NCBI RefSeq assembly: GCF_018613415.1
Contig: NZ_JAGGQG010000002.1
Coordinates: 248,001 to 312,000, forward strand
DNA length: 64,000 nucleotides
Source: Bacillus sp. ISL-18
GTDB taxonomy: Bacteria; Bacillota; Bacilli; Bacillales; Cytobacillaceae
Direction of reading: 5' to 3'
Shown here: in pieces, positions 51,444 through 60,508 of the stretch
Numbering within the stretch: position 1 is the first letter of the stretch
How the letters are laid out: the number at the start of each line of letters is the position of its first letter
Made by a program: the position numbers and the translations under genes
Notes under the pieces: generated by a model
Database searches by the model: none
Told to the model about the DNA's origin: nothing
Seen by the model: the letters and a program-made list of their open reading frames with translations, nothing else

Positions 51444-51740
51444 TTGTTGGAAACGCCTTCATTGATTAAAGTAGAAGGAAAAGGGGGGAAAGCAGTTTTC
51501 CGTGTCTTTGATGGGCTTTCCAAAGCGGGCATTGATCATCATGGAAATGTCTACAGTGTATGCCAAGGCTCTGGTTATGCATTTACAAATGATTATTACA
51601 AACATGACCTGACATGGATCCTAATTGATACACATGGGATCGGCATCGTTTTACTTTCAGGTATTGAAACATTAAAGTTGAAAAAATGGCTGCATGAATC
51701 ATCCAATAATCAAATCGAAGGGAGAGTTTTAAATGGCTAA
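51444..51740 (+). CDS. 98-residue protein of unknown function coupled to lplD
   Basis: The frame from TTG 51444 ends at 51740 and overlaps the GH4 start by 8 bases. The product (KGGKAVFRVFDGLSKAGIDHHGNVYSVCQGSGYAFTNDYY) has protein-like composition, no signal peptide and no recognised domain. No binding site precedes 51444. Removing one A at 51422-51424 would open the frame to an ATG at 51419 (M-K-R-I-K-N-V), so the 5' end may be frameshifted. A real but possibly truncated small gene is likely because its end couples to lplD. Confidence 0.5.
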   Translation: MLETPSLIKVEGKGGKAVFRVFDGLSKAGIDHHGNVYSVCQGSGYAFTNDYYKHDLTWILIDTHGIGIVLLSGIETLKLKKWLHESSNNQIEGRVLNG

Positions 51741-53133
51741 TCAAGTAAAGAATGTGCAAATAGCATATATTGGAGGAGGCTCTCGAGGCTGGGCTTGGGG
51801 GCTGATGAGTGACCTTGCCTCGGAGCAGAGTATTTCAGGAACTGTTAAATTGTATGATCTCAATTATGAGGCGGCACAGCAAAATGCTATTATTGGAAAT
51901 CGATTACTTGACCGTGATGATGTAGTCGGACACTGGGAGTATGAGGCAGTAAAAACATTAAAAGAAGCCTTAAATGGTGCCGATTTTGTCATTATCTCCA
52001 TCTTACCCGGGACATTTTTGGAGATGAAATCAGATGTCCATACTCCAGAACAATTTGGCATCTATCAATCTGTCGGGGATACAGTAGGGCCAGGAGGCAT
52101 GGTCAGGGCGCTGCGGACTATTCCGCTATTTGTGGAGATTGCTAACCAAATTAAAGAACATGCACCAAATGCTTGGGTGATCAATTATACAAACCCAATG
52201 AGTCTCTGTACAAGGACCCTCTATCATGTTTTTCCGGAAATAAAAGCGATCGGCTGCTGTCATGAAGTATTTGGCACACAAAAATTGCTTGTTTCCATAT
52301 TAGAAGACTTAGAAGGAATTAAAAAAATAGATCGTAGTGACATTAAAGTCAATGTTCTGGGAATTAATCACTTTACATGGATTGACCAGGCATCCTACCA
52401 AAATATTGATTTATTTCCTTTATACCAAAGGTTTGTAGATAAATACTATGAGTCTGGATTTGAAGGGAAAAATACAGGAAATTGGTTGAATGATCATTTT
52501 GCATCGGCACAGAGAGTAAAATTTGATTTGTTTGAAAAATTTGGGATGATTGCAGCTGCGGGTGATCGGCATTTAGCAGAGTTTATGCCGAATACTTGGT
52601 ATTTACATAGTCCTGAAAAGGTGAGGGAATGGAAATTCGGCTTGACTCCGGTAGATTGGCGGATAGAAAAAGGTAAGGAACTTTATGAAAAAGGCAAGCG
52701 CTTGGCCTCAGGGGAGGAGTCCTTCGTCTTAAATCCTACCGGTGAAGAAGGCGTTCAAATGATGAAAGCTCTTCTCGGATTAGGGGAGATCATTTCAAAT
52801 GTAAACTTCCCAAATAGGGGACAAATGACTGGGGTACCGGAAGATGTAATTGTCGAAACGAATGCTGTGTTTCGTTACAATAGTGTGCAGCCAATTCATT
52901 CGGGAGAATTGCCAACATCGATAAATAATATGGTCTTGCGCCATATTCATAATCAGGAAATGACACTTAGGGCAGCCATAGACCGTGATAGACCATTAGC
53001 TCTGAGCGCATTTAAACAGGATCCGCTTTTAAGCTCGATTACGCCGGAGGAAGCGGAAGAACTTTTTGAAAAAATGTTGTTTAATACGAAAAATTATTTA
53101 CCAGGCTGGGAGTTTGAAACCGTAAAAAAATAA
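51733..53133 (+). CDS. lplD: GH4 alpha-galacturonidase (LplD-like)
   Basis: The protein has 466 residues. An NAD-dependent glycosidase: Rossmann loop IAYIGGGSRGW (10-20), NYTNPMS (151-157), metal site CCHEVFG with Cys176 and His177, and GINHFTW with Asn212-His213. GH4 enzymes hydrolyse by redox-assisted elimination. LplD of B. subtilis is an alpha-galacturonidase acting on reducing-end-modified fragments. ATG 51733 follows GAAGGGAGAG. It is cytoplasmic. Confidence 0.94.
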   Translation: MANQVKNVQIAYIGGGSRGWAWGLMSDLASEQSISGTVKLYDLNYEAAQQNAIIGNRLLDRDDVVGHWEYEAVKTLKEALNGADFVIISILPGTFLEMKSDVHTPEQFGIYQSVGDTVGPGGMVRALRTIPLFVEIANQIKEHAPNAWVINYTNPMSLCTRTLYHVFPEIKAIGCCHEVFGTQKLLVSILEDLEGIKKIDRSDIKVNVLGINHFTWIDQASYQNIDLFPLYQRFVDKYYESGFEGKNTGNWLNDHFASAQRVKFDLFEKFGMIAAAGDRHLAEFMPNTWYLHSPEKVREWKFGLTPVDWRIEKGKELYEKGKRLASGEESFVLNPTGEEGVQMMKALLGLGEIISNVNFPNRGQMTGVPEDVIVETNAVFRYNSVQPIHSGELPTSINNMVLRHIHNQEMTLRAAIDRDRPLALSAFKQDPLLSSITPEEAEELFEKMLFNTKNYLPGWEFETVKK

Positions 53134-53221
53134 GAATAATAGAAAGAATCCCTTGTTTATAGAAAGAACCTTGCAGGGGTTCTTCATTTATAACTTACAA
53201 AAAAATGAAGAGGTGAGTAAA

Positions 53222-54028
53222 ATGCCAAAAGTAATCATGACTTTTCCCGAGGGAAAACATAAAGTGTTAACGATGAGCTATGACGATGGCAGGGCGGCTG
53301 ACAGAAAGCTGGTGGAGATTTTCAACCGGCATGGAATTAAAGGCACTTTTCATATTAATTCTGGTTTATTAGGGACTGGCGATCGTATTCCTGGCGAGGA
53401 GATTGCACAGCTTTATACGGGACATGAAATATCGACTCATACTCTTACGCATCCGACTATTGCCAGGTCACCGAAAGAGCAAATTGTTGAGGAAATAATA
53501 GAAGATCGAAGAAACTTGGAGAAAATAGCCGGTTACACCGTAAGAGGCTTATCTTACCCTAATGGCTCCTATAACCAATTAGTAAAAGAAATGCTTCCCT
53601 ATTTAGGGATTGAATATGCAAGGACGGTAAATAGTACAGGCAACTTCTCTATGCCTGATGATTTTTTAGAATGGAATCCAACCTGTCATCATAAAAGAGA
53701 TTTGCTTAGGTTTGCCGAGGAATTTGTAAATCTTCATAAAAAGCAATATTTATATATGATGTATGTTTGGGGTCATAGCTATGAGTTTGAGGATGATCTA
53801 AATTGGGATTTAATAGAGGGTTTTTGCAGAAATATAGGGAACAGAAGTGATATTTGGTATGCGGCCAATATTGAAATTGTCGACTATATCAAGGCATTTC
53901 AAAACCTAAAGTTTTCTGCAGACAGCCATTTTGTTTTTAATCCAGCTGCCATTTCAGTTTGGCTAAGTGTAGACAATGAAATTGTTGAAGTAAAAGGGGG
54001 AAACCAAGTTCATTTAGTAGAAGACTAA
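53222..54028 (+). CDS. Polysaccharide deacetylase family protein (CE4 fold)
   Basis: The protein has 268 residues. ATG 53222 follows GAGGTGAG; the earlier in-frame TTG at 53153 lacks a site. NodB motifs are MSYDDGRAADRK (metal Asp pair, 17-22), HTLTHPTIA (metal histidines) and LSYPNGSY. There is no signal peptide, so it acts in the cytoplasm. Nearby acetylesterases and pectin enzymes suggest removal of acetyl or another substituent from imported oligomers. The C-terminal 40 residues form a beta-rich extension (FVFNPAAISVWLSVDNEIV). Substrate unknown. Confidence 0.85.
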   Translation: MPKVIMTFPEGKHKVLTMSYDDGRAADRKLVEIFNRHGIKGTFHINSGLLGTGDRIPGEEIAQLYTGHEISTHTLTHPTIARSPKEQIVEEIIEDRRNLEKIAGYTVRGLSYPNGSYNQLVKEMLPYLGIEYARTVNSTGNFSMPDDFLEWNPTCHHKRDLLRFAEEFVNLHKKQYLYMMYVWGHSYEFEDDLNWDLIEGFCRNIGNRSDIWYAANIEIVDYIKAFQNLKFSADSHFVFNPAAISVWLSVDNEIVEVKGGNQVHLVED

Positions 54029-54212
54029 CTGGGCTGTTTTACAACCTAGAAGTTGGAGTATAGTTAGAGAAAATTACATAAAGAACGATTTAATCATATC
54101 AGTGCAGTTACTGATATGGTTTTTTTATAGTTTTTAATTTACTTATAACCAACCAAATTTCTATTGAATCGGTGGTTTAAAAAAATTGTAGATTGATATA
54201 CAATAAAGAAAT

Positions 54213-54227
54213 ATGATTACGTTTACA
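54213..54227. promoter_or_regulatory. Possible cre site before the two-component genes
   Basis: ATGATTACGTTTACA matches the cre consensus with two mismatches in the left half. It lies 50 bases before the kinase start. Confidence 0.35.
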
Positions 54228-54277
54228 GTGTGCTGAATATTTTTAATATTCATATTAATCAATTGGAGAAAACTCTA

Positions 54278-56068
54278 ATGGAGAAAACTTTAGATTTATT
54301 GAAAAGAAATTATGCAAACCTCAAAATTAAATATAAACTGTTTATTTTAGTATCATGGATTATGATTATTTCGTTTTTATTTACCTTTTTTGGATTACAA
54401 TACGCCTTTCATATTTACGATGAACAAATCTACAGTAAATCTTCGCAAGTGTTGAGTACCTCTTCCAATATCATTGAAAATGAATTACAAAAAATTGAAG
54501 ATGTTTCATACGATATCTTGACCGACCCGCAAATTCAACAGTACTTAGCTGCAACCGATGACGAGAGGACAGAGTACGAGAAATACCGGATTCATTCCAA
54601 TATGGTCGATAAATTATTAAGCTATGTTAACAACGAAAAACACATACAATCCGTCATTCTTGTAGATACAAGCGGGGAAGAGTACGTTGCTGGCCCTAGG
54701 TCCTTTAAATTACCATCTGTTTTAAAAAAGGAAATCATGCGGGAAGCAATAGTAGCGGATGGGAAAAATGTCTGGCTAAATCCCAAAGGTAACAATTTTA
54801 CTATTGTCACGGCCAGAGAAATAAGACAATATAAAAATTTGAGTTTTGAACCGCTAGGTACATTAATCATTAATATGAACATGGACAAACTTGTCAGCAG
54901 TCTATTCGAGGGATCTAGTAAAATAGATGGCGAATTTTTAATTACGAATGGCCATGAACTTATTTATCCAAAAGAATCTGCTAGTGCTTTGAAGAAAATA
55001 GCCCTGTCTATAAATGAAAAACCAGGTTATCAGATAAAAACAATTGGAGGCAAAAATTATTTCCTCGTTCACCTAAACTCCCGTTACTTTGAATGGAGCT
55101 ATGTGAATGCTATTCCATTTAATCAAATCTTTAAGAATATTGGTATGATAAAAACAATATTAATCTTCCTTTTTATTTTAATGTTTTTTATTGTCACGAT
55201 CCTTGGAATCAGGTTCGCTAGAAATATAACCATTCCACTAGAAAATTTAGTTGAAGGTATGCAGTATGTACAAAACGGCGATTTTAAAGAAGCACAAAAG
55301 GGATTTTTAGAGTCTTCTGATCTCTCCGATGATGAGGTAGGCATGCTGCACAAAAACTTTCAAACCATGACACAACAAATCGATGAATTGGTAAATGAAA
55401 ACCTCTCCAAGCAGCTTACGATTAAAGAAACTGAGTTTAAAGCCTTACAAGCCCAGATTAATCCTCACTTCTTATACAACACTTTGGAGTCAATCAACTG
55501 GCTCGCTAAAATGAATGACCAAGACCAAATATCCAAAATGGTTGAAGCACTAGGTTTTCTGCTGCGAAATTCTATCAGTCTAAAGAAACGGCTCATCCCG
55601 ATTGAAGATGAGTTAAACATTGTCAAGAATTATATTGTCATTCAAAAATACAGGTTTGAAGAAAGATTGGATTTCAATATGCACGTTGACCCAAATCTAT
55701 ATGATGTTTATATTCCTAAACTTATACTGCAGCCTTTGGTGGAAAATGCTATCCATTATGCACTGGAGAATATGGTAGATGTATGTAAAATAAGAATATA
55801 TTCGATCGTAAATAAGGAAAATTTTCAGCTAATCGTGGAAGATAATGGTCCTGGAATGGAGCCGGCTTTTTTGGAAAAGTTAAGGAACGGTGAAGTAAAG
55901 ACAAGAGGGCAAGGTATTGGCTTAGCCAATATTATTGATCGGATTCAACTTTCATTTGGCAGCGAATACGGAGTGGAAATTGACAGTGAGCCAAATAAGG
56001 GAGCTAAAATCATTCTAATTCTGCCATATGACAGGGGGGAAGAACATGTACAAAGTATTGTTAGTTGA
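54278..56068 (+). CDS. yesM: Sensor histidine kinase (YesM-like)
   Basis: The protein has 596 residues. ATG 54278 follows TTGGAGAA by 8 bases. Membrane helix 1 is at about 20-45 (KLFILVSWIMIISFLFTFFGLQYAF), with an extracytoplasmic sensor domain to about 285 and membrane helix 2 at about 290-315. HAMP is at about 320-375, the LytS/YesM-type phosphoacceptor His is in INPHFLYNTLESINW, and the ATPase domain carries NGPGMEP and GQGIGLANI. It pairs with the adjacent response regulator by a 23-base overlap and probably senses a pectin sugar. Confidence 0.94.
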   Translation: MEKTLDLLKRNYANLKIKYKLFILVSWIMIISFLFTFFGLQYAFHIYDEQIYSKSSQVLSTSSNIIENELQKIEDVSYDILTDPQIQQYLAATDDERTEYEKYRIHSNMVDKLLSYVNNEKHIQSVILVDTSGEEYVAGPRSFKLPSVLKKEIMREAIVADGKNVWLNPKGNNFTIVTAREIRQYKNLSFEPLGTLIINMNMDKLVSSLFEGSSKIDGEFLITNGHELIYPKESASALKKIALSINEKPGYQIKTIGGKNYFLVHLNSRYFEWSYVNAIPFNQIFKNIGMIKTILIFLFILMFFIVTILGIRFARNITIPLENLVEGMQYVQNGDFKEAQKGFLESSDLSDDEVGMLHKNFQTMTQQIDELVNENLSKQLTIKETEFKALQAQINPHFLYNTLESINWLAKMNDQDQISKMVEALGFLLRNSISLKKRLIPIEDELNIVKNYIVIQKYRFEERLDFNMHVDPNLYDVYIPKLILQPLVENAIHYALENMVDVCKIRIYSIVNKENFQLIVEDNGPGMEPAFLEKLRNGEVKTRGQGIGLANIIDRIQLSFGSEYGVEIDSEPNKGAKIILILPYDRGEEHVQSIVS

Positions 56069-57605
56069 CGATGAAAGAATCATAACTGACGGGATGTCAA
56101 AAGTGATTAAATGGGAGTCAATCGGGACTCGTTTAATTGGGACGGCAAAAAATGGATTAGAGGCCTTTGAAAAAATTAGACAGAATAAACCTGATATTGT
56201 GATTAGTGATATAAAAATGCCAGGAATGAATGGACTTGAATTGGTAGCAAAAGTTCATGAACATGATCCTGACATTCGGTTTATCTTGTTATCTGGCTTC
56301 AGTGAATTTGATTATGCCAAGCAGGCTATGGTGTATGGGGTAAAGCACTACCTGCTTAAACCGTGTAATGAGAATACAATTATAGAAGCGTTAGATGAAT
56401 TAAGTAAAGAGTTAGATTTAGAGAAAGAGCGTAAACAATTTGTTGAAAATATGAAAGAAACGCTTGAAAATGTTCTTCCCTATGCAAAGGAACAATGGTT
56501 GAAGGAATATATCACAAATAGGTATGAAAATAACAACGATACTTACTATCAAAAACTTCTTCAATTAGATGTAGAGATACCCGATGTTCGTCTGTTATTA
56601 TTCCAAATCGAAGGCCAGTTTGAATTTGAGCAATTGTTTGCTTTAAAAAGTATTGCGGAGCAGATTTTCAAACAATATACCCTTAGTTGTTCAGTGGGAG
56701 AATTAATTTTAATCCTTGTAAACGGTGAGGTTGGAAGTAAACAGTTGCACACCAAAATAGAGCAGATTAGAAAAACATTTTTTCAATATTATCAACTAGA
56801 TTGTACAATTGCAATAAGTGAGTCTGGAAAAACTAGCCATGCCAATAAGTTATATAGGGAAGCGCTAGATTGCTTAAATCATCGATTTTATTTAGGTGAA
56901 GGCAGCATAATAACCAAAGAAGACATTAATCATCAAAATGAAAAGTACCGAGGCGAATTTTATTATGATGATCAGAAATTCTGCAGACTCGTCAAAACGG
57001 GCTGCTGGGATGAGGTTGAGGAAGAGATGACGGTCTTTTTCACTTATTTAACTAATTTAAGATTCGATATAAATTCAACCAAATCATATGTAATTCAGCT
57101 ATTTAATAATATGATTCGTTTATTGGACTCCAATAGAATTAACTCATACTTAACCAAACTGCCCATCTTATTGGAATTAGATACCATTCAAAGTATGAAA
57201 TCTTTTTTCAAAGAAATAGCTATGGAAATAACAAATGACTTTTTTCAACAAAATAAAAATAAGCACTCCGCGATCATTCGAAAAGTCCTTGAAGTGATTG
57301 AAAACCATATAGCAGACCCCCAGCTAAGCCTGCAATGGGTTGCAAATGAGATGTTGTACATGAATGCAGATTACCTTGGAAAGCTGTTTAAAAAAGAAAC
57401 GGGAGAGAAATTCTCTAATTATCTCACTCGGGTTCGAATTGATAAGGCAATTTGTATGATTGAAAAGGAAAGTGATGTAAAAATCTTTGAGTTAGCTGAA
57501 AAAATTGGGTTTGGGGAAAACGCACAATATTTTAGTCAGGTTTTCAAAAAGCAAACAGGTTTTACGCCATCAGAATACAAAAGAGAATCTGTCCAAGGTA
57601 TGTAA
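56046..57605 (+). CDS. yesN: AraC-type response regulator (YesN-like)
   Basis: The protein has 519 residues. ATG 56046 lies after GGGGGAAG and overlaps the kinase gene. The receiver domain is at 1-120 with phosphoacceptor Asp55 (ISDIKMPG), acidic DDE at 8-10 and Lys in LLKPCN. A middle domain of unknown fold covers about 125-410. The C-terminal double helix-turn-helix is at about 425-515 (LQWVANEMLYMNADYLGKLFKKETG and IGFGENAQYFSQVFKKQTGFTPSEYK). It activates transporter and lyase genes when phosphorylated. The following binding-protein gene starts 25 bases later and may be cotranscribed. Confidence 0.94.
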   Translation: MYKVLLVDDERIITDGMSKVIKWESIGTRLIGTAKNGLEAFEKIRQNKPDIVISDIKMPGMNGLELVAKVHEHDPDIRFILLSGFSEFDYAKQAMVYGVKHYLLKPCNENTIIEALDELSKELDLEKERKQFVENMKETLENVLPYAKEQWLKEYITNRYENNNDTYYQKLLQLDVEIPDVRLLLFQIEGQFEFEQLFALKSIAEQIFKQYTLSCSVGELILILVNGEVGSKQLHTKIEQIRKTFFQYYQLDCTIAISESGKTSHANKLYREALDCLNHRFYLGEGSIITKEDINHQNEKYRGEFYYDDQKFCRLVKTGCWDEVEEEMTVFFTYLTNLRFDINSTKSYVIQLFNNMIRLLDSNRINSYLTKLPILLELDTIQSMKSFFKEIAMEITNDFFQQNKNKHSAIIRKVLEVIENHIADPQLSLQWVANEMLYMNADYLGKLFKKETGEKFSNYLTRVRIDKAICMIEKESDVKIFELAEKIGFGENAQYFSQVFKKQTGFTPSEYKRESVQGM

Positions 57606-57630
57606 AATGAGACAAAAGGGGAATAAACTG

Positions 57631-58923
57631 ATGAAAAAACTATTAATCTCCATTTTACCCCTGGTAGTAATGTTAGCCTTCACCGGTTGTTCAAAAAGCA
57701 GCAGTGCCATTTCTTCCAAGAATAGTGAAGAGAAAATCACACTGAGAATTGCCTGGTGGGGAGAACAGCCTAGACACGATTATACACTGAAGGTTATAAA
57801 ATTGTTTGAAGAAAAGAACCCAGACATTCATATTGAATTTGAATTTTCCAATTGGGACGATTATTGGAAGCGATTAGCTCCTATGGCAGCTGCAAACCAG
57901 TTGCCAGACATTATTCAAATGGATCTTCTCTATTTAAAAGCTTATAGCAAGAACAATTTACTAGTAGATTTAACGCCCTACATCGAAAATAACACCATTA
58001 ATACCAAATACATTGATGAAAAGGTCCTATCAGGAGGGAGAGTGGGGGCCCAGTTATATGGTTTTCCCTTAGGATTAAATGCTCCGGCTGTTATCATGGA
58101 TACCAACTTAGTAGTCTCCACCACAAATCAGCCTCCTAAACAGAATTGGACATGGGTTGATTTTGAAAAAATAGCACTGGAGGTCCATCGGCAAAAAAAT
58201 ATATATGGAACCAATGGGATGAAACCGCCCGAGGTATTTTTCCCATACTTTCTACGAACGAATGGAAAAAATTTATACAATCAAGAAGGGACAGCCTTAG
58301 GATATGATGATGACCAATTATTTGTTGATTATTTTAATAGGCAATTAAGATTATTAGATAAGGACGCATTTCCAAGAGTAGATGTGACGGAACAAATTAA
58401 AGGGATAGAGGACGAACTTCTTGTAAACAAACAATCTCCGATGACTTGGGCCTATTCAAATCAATATTATGGTTTTTCTAAATCAGCTGGGCGGCCGCTT
58501 GAGATTATGGCTCCTCCAGGGCCAAATCAACAAGATAGTATGTCTGTAAGACCAAGTATGCTCTTTTCCATAACCAAAAGTTCCAAACATCAGGGGGAAG
58601 CTGCAAGATTTATTAACTTTTTTGTTAATAATATCGAAGCTAACCAGCTAATAAAAGGAGAAAGAGGTGTACCGGTTTCATCTAAAGTAAGCGTGGCCGT
58701 AAAAAATGGTCTATCAACTGAAGAGAAAAAAGCTTTTGACTACGTATTCCATGTTGAAAAAACTAGCAATCATGTTGAGAAAGCAGATCCACTAGGAGGG
58801 ATTGAAGTAGTCAATTTGTTACAGGATATATCTGAGCAAATCCTTTTTAAAAAAATTACTCCCCTACAAGGGGCGCAGAAATTTAGAAAAGAGGCCGATG
58901 AAATTCTACAGAAAAATAAATAA
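57631..58923 (+). CDS. ABC sugar-binding lipoprotein (YesO-like, first tandem copy)
   Basis: The protein has 430 residues. ATG 57631 is preferred, with AAAGGGG upstream; ATG 57607 lies before that site. The signal peptide ends at LAFTGC with lipidated Cys20. The mature protein begins ITLRIAWWGEQPRHDYTLKVI and contains WDDYWKRLAPMAAANQLPDIIQMDL. It is clearly homologous along its length to the next gene product, so the pair is a tandem duplication. It sits with the two-component system rather than the permeases, so it may be a sensory or alternative-specificity binding protein. Confidence 0.9.
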   Translation: MKKLLISILPLVVMLAFTGCSKSSSAISSKNSEEKITLRIAWWGEQPRHDYTLKVIKLFEEKNPDIHIEFEFSNWDDYWKRLAPMAAANQLPDIIQMDLLYLKAYSKNNLLVDLTPYIENNTINTKYIDEKVLSGGRVGAQLYGFPLGLNAPAVIMDTNLVVSTTNQPPKQNWTWVDFEKIALEVHRQKNIYGTNGMKPPEVFFPYFLRTNGKNLYNQEGTALGYDDDQLFVDYFNRQLRLLDKDAFPRVDVTEQIKGIEDELLVNKQSPMTWAYSNQYYGFSKSAGRPLEIMAPPGPNQQDSMSVRPSMLFSITKSSKHQGEAARFINFFVNNIEANQLIKGERGVPVSSKVSVAVKNGLSTEEKKAFDYVFHVEKTSNHVEKADPLGGIEVVNLLQDISEQILFKKITPLQGAQKFRKEADEILQKNK

Positions 58924-58939
58924 GTTATTTTTAGAAAGA

Positions 58940-58982
58940 GACATCATCTTGTTTTGAAAAAAACACGATGATGTCTTTTTTT
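58940..58982 (+). terminator. Terminator after the first binding-protein gene
   Basis: GACATCATC (58940-58948) pairs with GATGATGTC (58967-58975), followed by a T run. Confidence 0.8.
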
Positions 58983-59036
58983 ATATCATTCCAAAATAAA
59001 TGTCTGATTTTTAAACAAACTGCTCGGTTATTTATA

Positions 59037-59086
59037 TTCAGACAATTCTAACAGTGAAGGTATAATTACTAATGTAAACACTTACA
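59037..59086 (+). promoter_or_regulatory. Promoter with overlapping cre site for yesOPQ
   Basis: TTCAGA (59037-59042) and TATAAT (59061-59066) form a sigma-A-like promoter with 18-base spacing. ATGTAAACACTTACA (59072-59086) fits the cre consensus except for CA instead of CG at its centre. It overlaps the expected transcription start, which implies CcpA roadblock repression of the importer. Confidence 0.6.
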
Positions 59087-59111
59087 AAAAGGACCAAGGG
59101 GGATTCAATTA

Positions 59112-60422
59112 ATGAAAAAGTTCATGATTCTGCTGTTTTCACTTATTCTATTATTCTCATTAGCAGCATGTAGCGGAAGCAGTACAACAAGCAAGAGCGA
59201 ATCTGATGGGAAAGAAAAAGCTGCAAGTAAAGATGAAAAGGTTACACTTCGTATTGCTTGGTGGGGGTCACAGCCAAGACATGATTACACATTAAAAATC
59301 ATTGATATGTATGAGAAGCAAAACCCTAATGTGAAGATTGAAGCAGAATATGCCAGCTGGGATGATTATTGGAAAAAGCTTGCACCACAAGCAGCTGCCA
59401 ACCAATTACCAGATATTATTCAAATGGACCTTTCTTATTTCTCCCAGTATGCAGAAAACAATCAAATCGCTGATTTAACTCCATACTTAGGCAAACAAAT
59501 CGACACCAAAGATACCAATCAAAATATTATTGATGGAGGAAAACTTGGTGACAAATTATATGGACTCAATGCAGGGGTAAACGTTCTTGGTTATCACTAT
59601 GACCCCGCATTACTTAAAAAAGCAGGTGTAGAATCTCTTGATGAAAACTGGACATGGGATGATTATAAAGAAATCGCCAAAAAAGCAAAGGCTGCAGGTC
59701 TATTTGTAGATACTGGTGTTAAGGCAGATGTATTTTTTAATTACTATTTAAGAACACAAGGAAAGTCTCTTTATAGCAAGAATGGTACTGGTTTAGGATA
59801 TAAGGACGATAAATTGTTTGTAGACTTCTTCAAAATGACTTCTGGTTTAGTAAAAGACAAAGCTGTTCCAACTCCAGACTATATGGCACAGGTAAAAGGA
59901 ATCGAAGATGATCCAGTTGTTAAACAAAAAGCAATCGGTATTTGGCAATGGTCTAATCAGTTTGTTGGCTTACAGCAAGTTGCAAACCGACCGCTTAATA
60001 TCAGCAACATGCCAGGGCCAAATAGTGATAAAGGATTATTCTTAAAGCCAAGTATGTTCTGGTCAATTGGGAATAACTCTGAGCATAAAACAGAGGCAGC
60101 AAAGTTTATTAACTTCCTGACAAATGATATTGAAGCAAACAAATTAGCGCTTGGAGATCGTGGCGTACCAGGATCTGCAGCAGTCAAGGAAGCCTTAAAG
60201 CCGCTGCTTTCTCCAGCACAGCAACAAGTATTTACTTATGTGGAATGGGCTGAAAAACATAGTTCAGCATTTAATGGTCCAGATCCAGTTGGAGCAGGGG
60301 AAGTCATCGAGCTTTTTGACAGCTTGAATGAGCAAATGAGCTATGGAAACCTAAAAGTAGAAGATGCAGCAAAACAATTTAGACAACAAGCTGAAAGCAT
60401 TTTGGCTCAAAATAAGAAATAA
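59112..60422 (+). CDS. yesO: ABC sugar-binding lipoprotein (YesO-like, second tandem copy)
   Basis: The protein has 436 residues. The signal peptide ends at LFSLAAC with lipidated Cys20. The mature part shares long blocks with the preceding binding protein (LRIAWWGSQPRHDYTLKII, WDDYWKKLAPQAAANQLPDIIQMDL, LGLGYKD-type segments). ATG follows GGACCAAGGGGG. It is directly followed by the YesPQ-like permeases after a hairpin, so this copy is the main binding protein of the importer for rhamnogalacturonan oligomers. Confidence 0.92.
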   Translation: MKKFMILLFSLILLFSLAACSGSSTTSKSESDGKEKAASKDEKVTLRIAWWGSQPRHDYTLKIIDMYEKQNPNVKIEAEYASWDDYWKKLAPQAAANQLPDIIQMDLSYFSQYAENNQIADLTPYLGKQIDTKDTNQNIIDGGKLGDKLYGLNAGVNVLGYHYDPALLKKAGVESLDENWTWDDYKEIAKKAKAAGLFVDTGVKADVFFNYYLRTQGKSLYSKNGTGLGYKDDKLFVDFFKMTSGLVKDKAVPTPDYMAQVKGIEDDPVVKQKAIGIWQWSNQFVGLQQVANRPLNISNMPGPNSDKGLFLKPSMFWSIGNNSEHKTEAAKFINFLTNDIEANKLALGDRGVPGSAAVKEALKPLLSPAQQQVFTYVEWAEKHSSAFNGPDPVGAGEVIELFDSLNEQMSYGNLKVEDAAKQFRQQAESILAQNKK

Positions 60423-60430
60423 TTTTAATC

Positions 60431-60462
60431 CGATAGCTGGTCCTTTCTCGGATCAGCTATCG
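60431..60462 (+). other. Intercistronic hairpin between yesO and yesP
   Basis: CGATAGCTGGTCC pairs with GGATCAGCTATCG, 13 bp with one G-T pair and a short loop, and no following T run. It probably stabilises the upstream mRNA and lowers permease expression relative to the binding protein. Confidence 0.7.
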
Positions 60463-60508
60463 CCCTTTCAATTTTAGGGTGATGGTCCGGAGAAAAGGAG
60501 ATGGCAAA

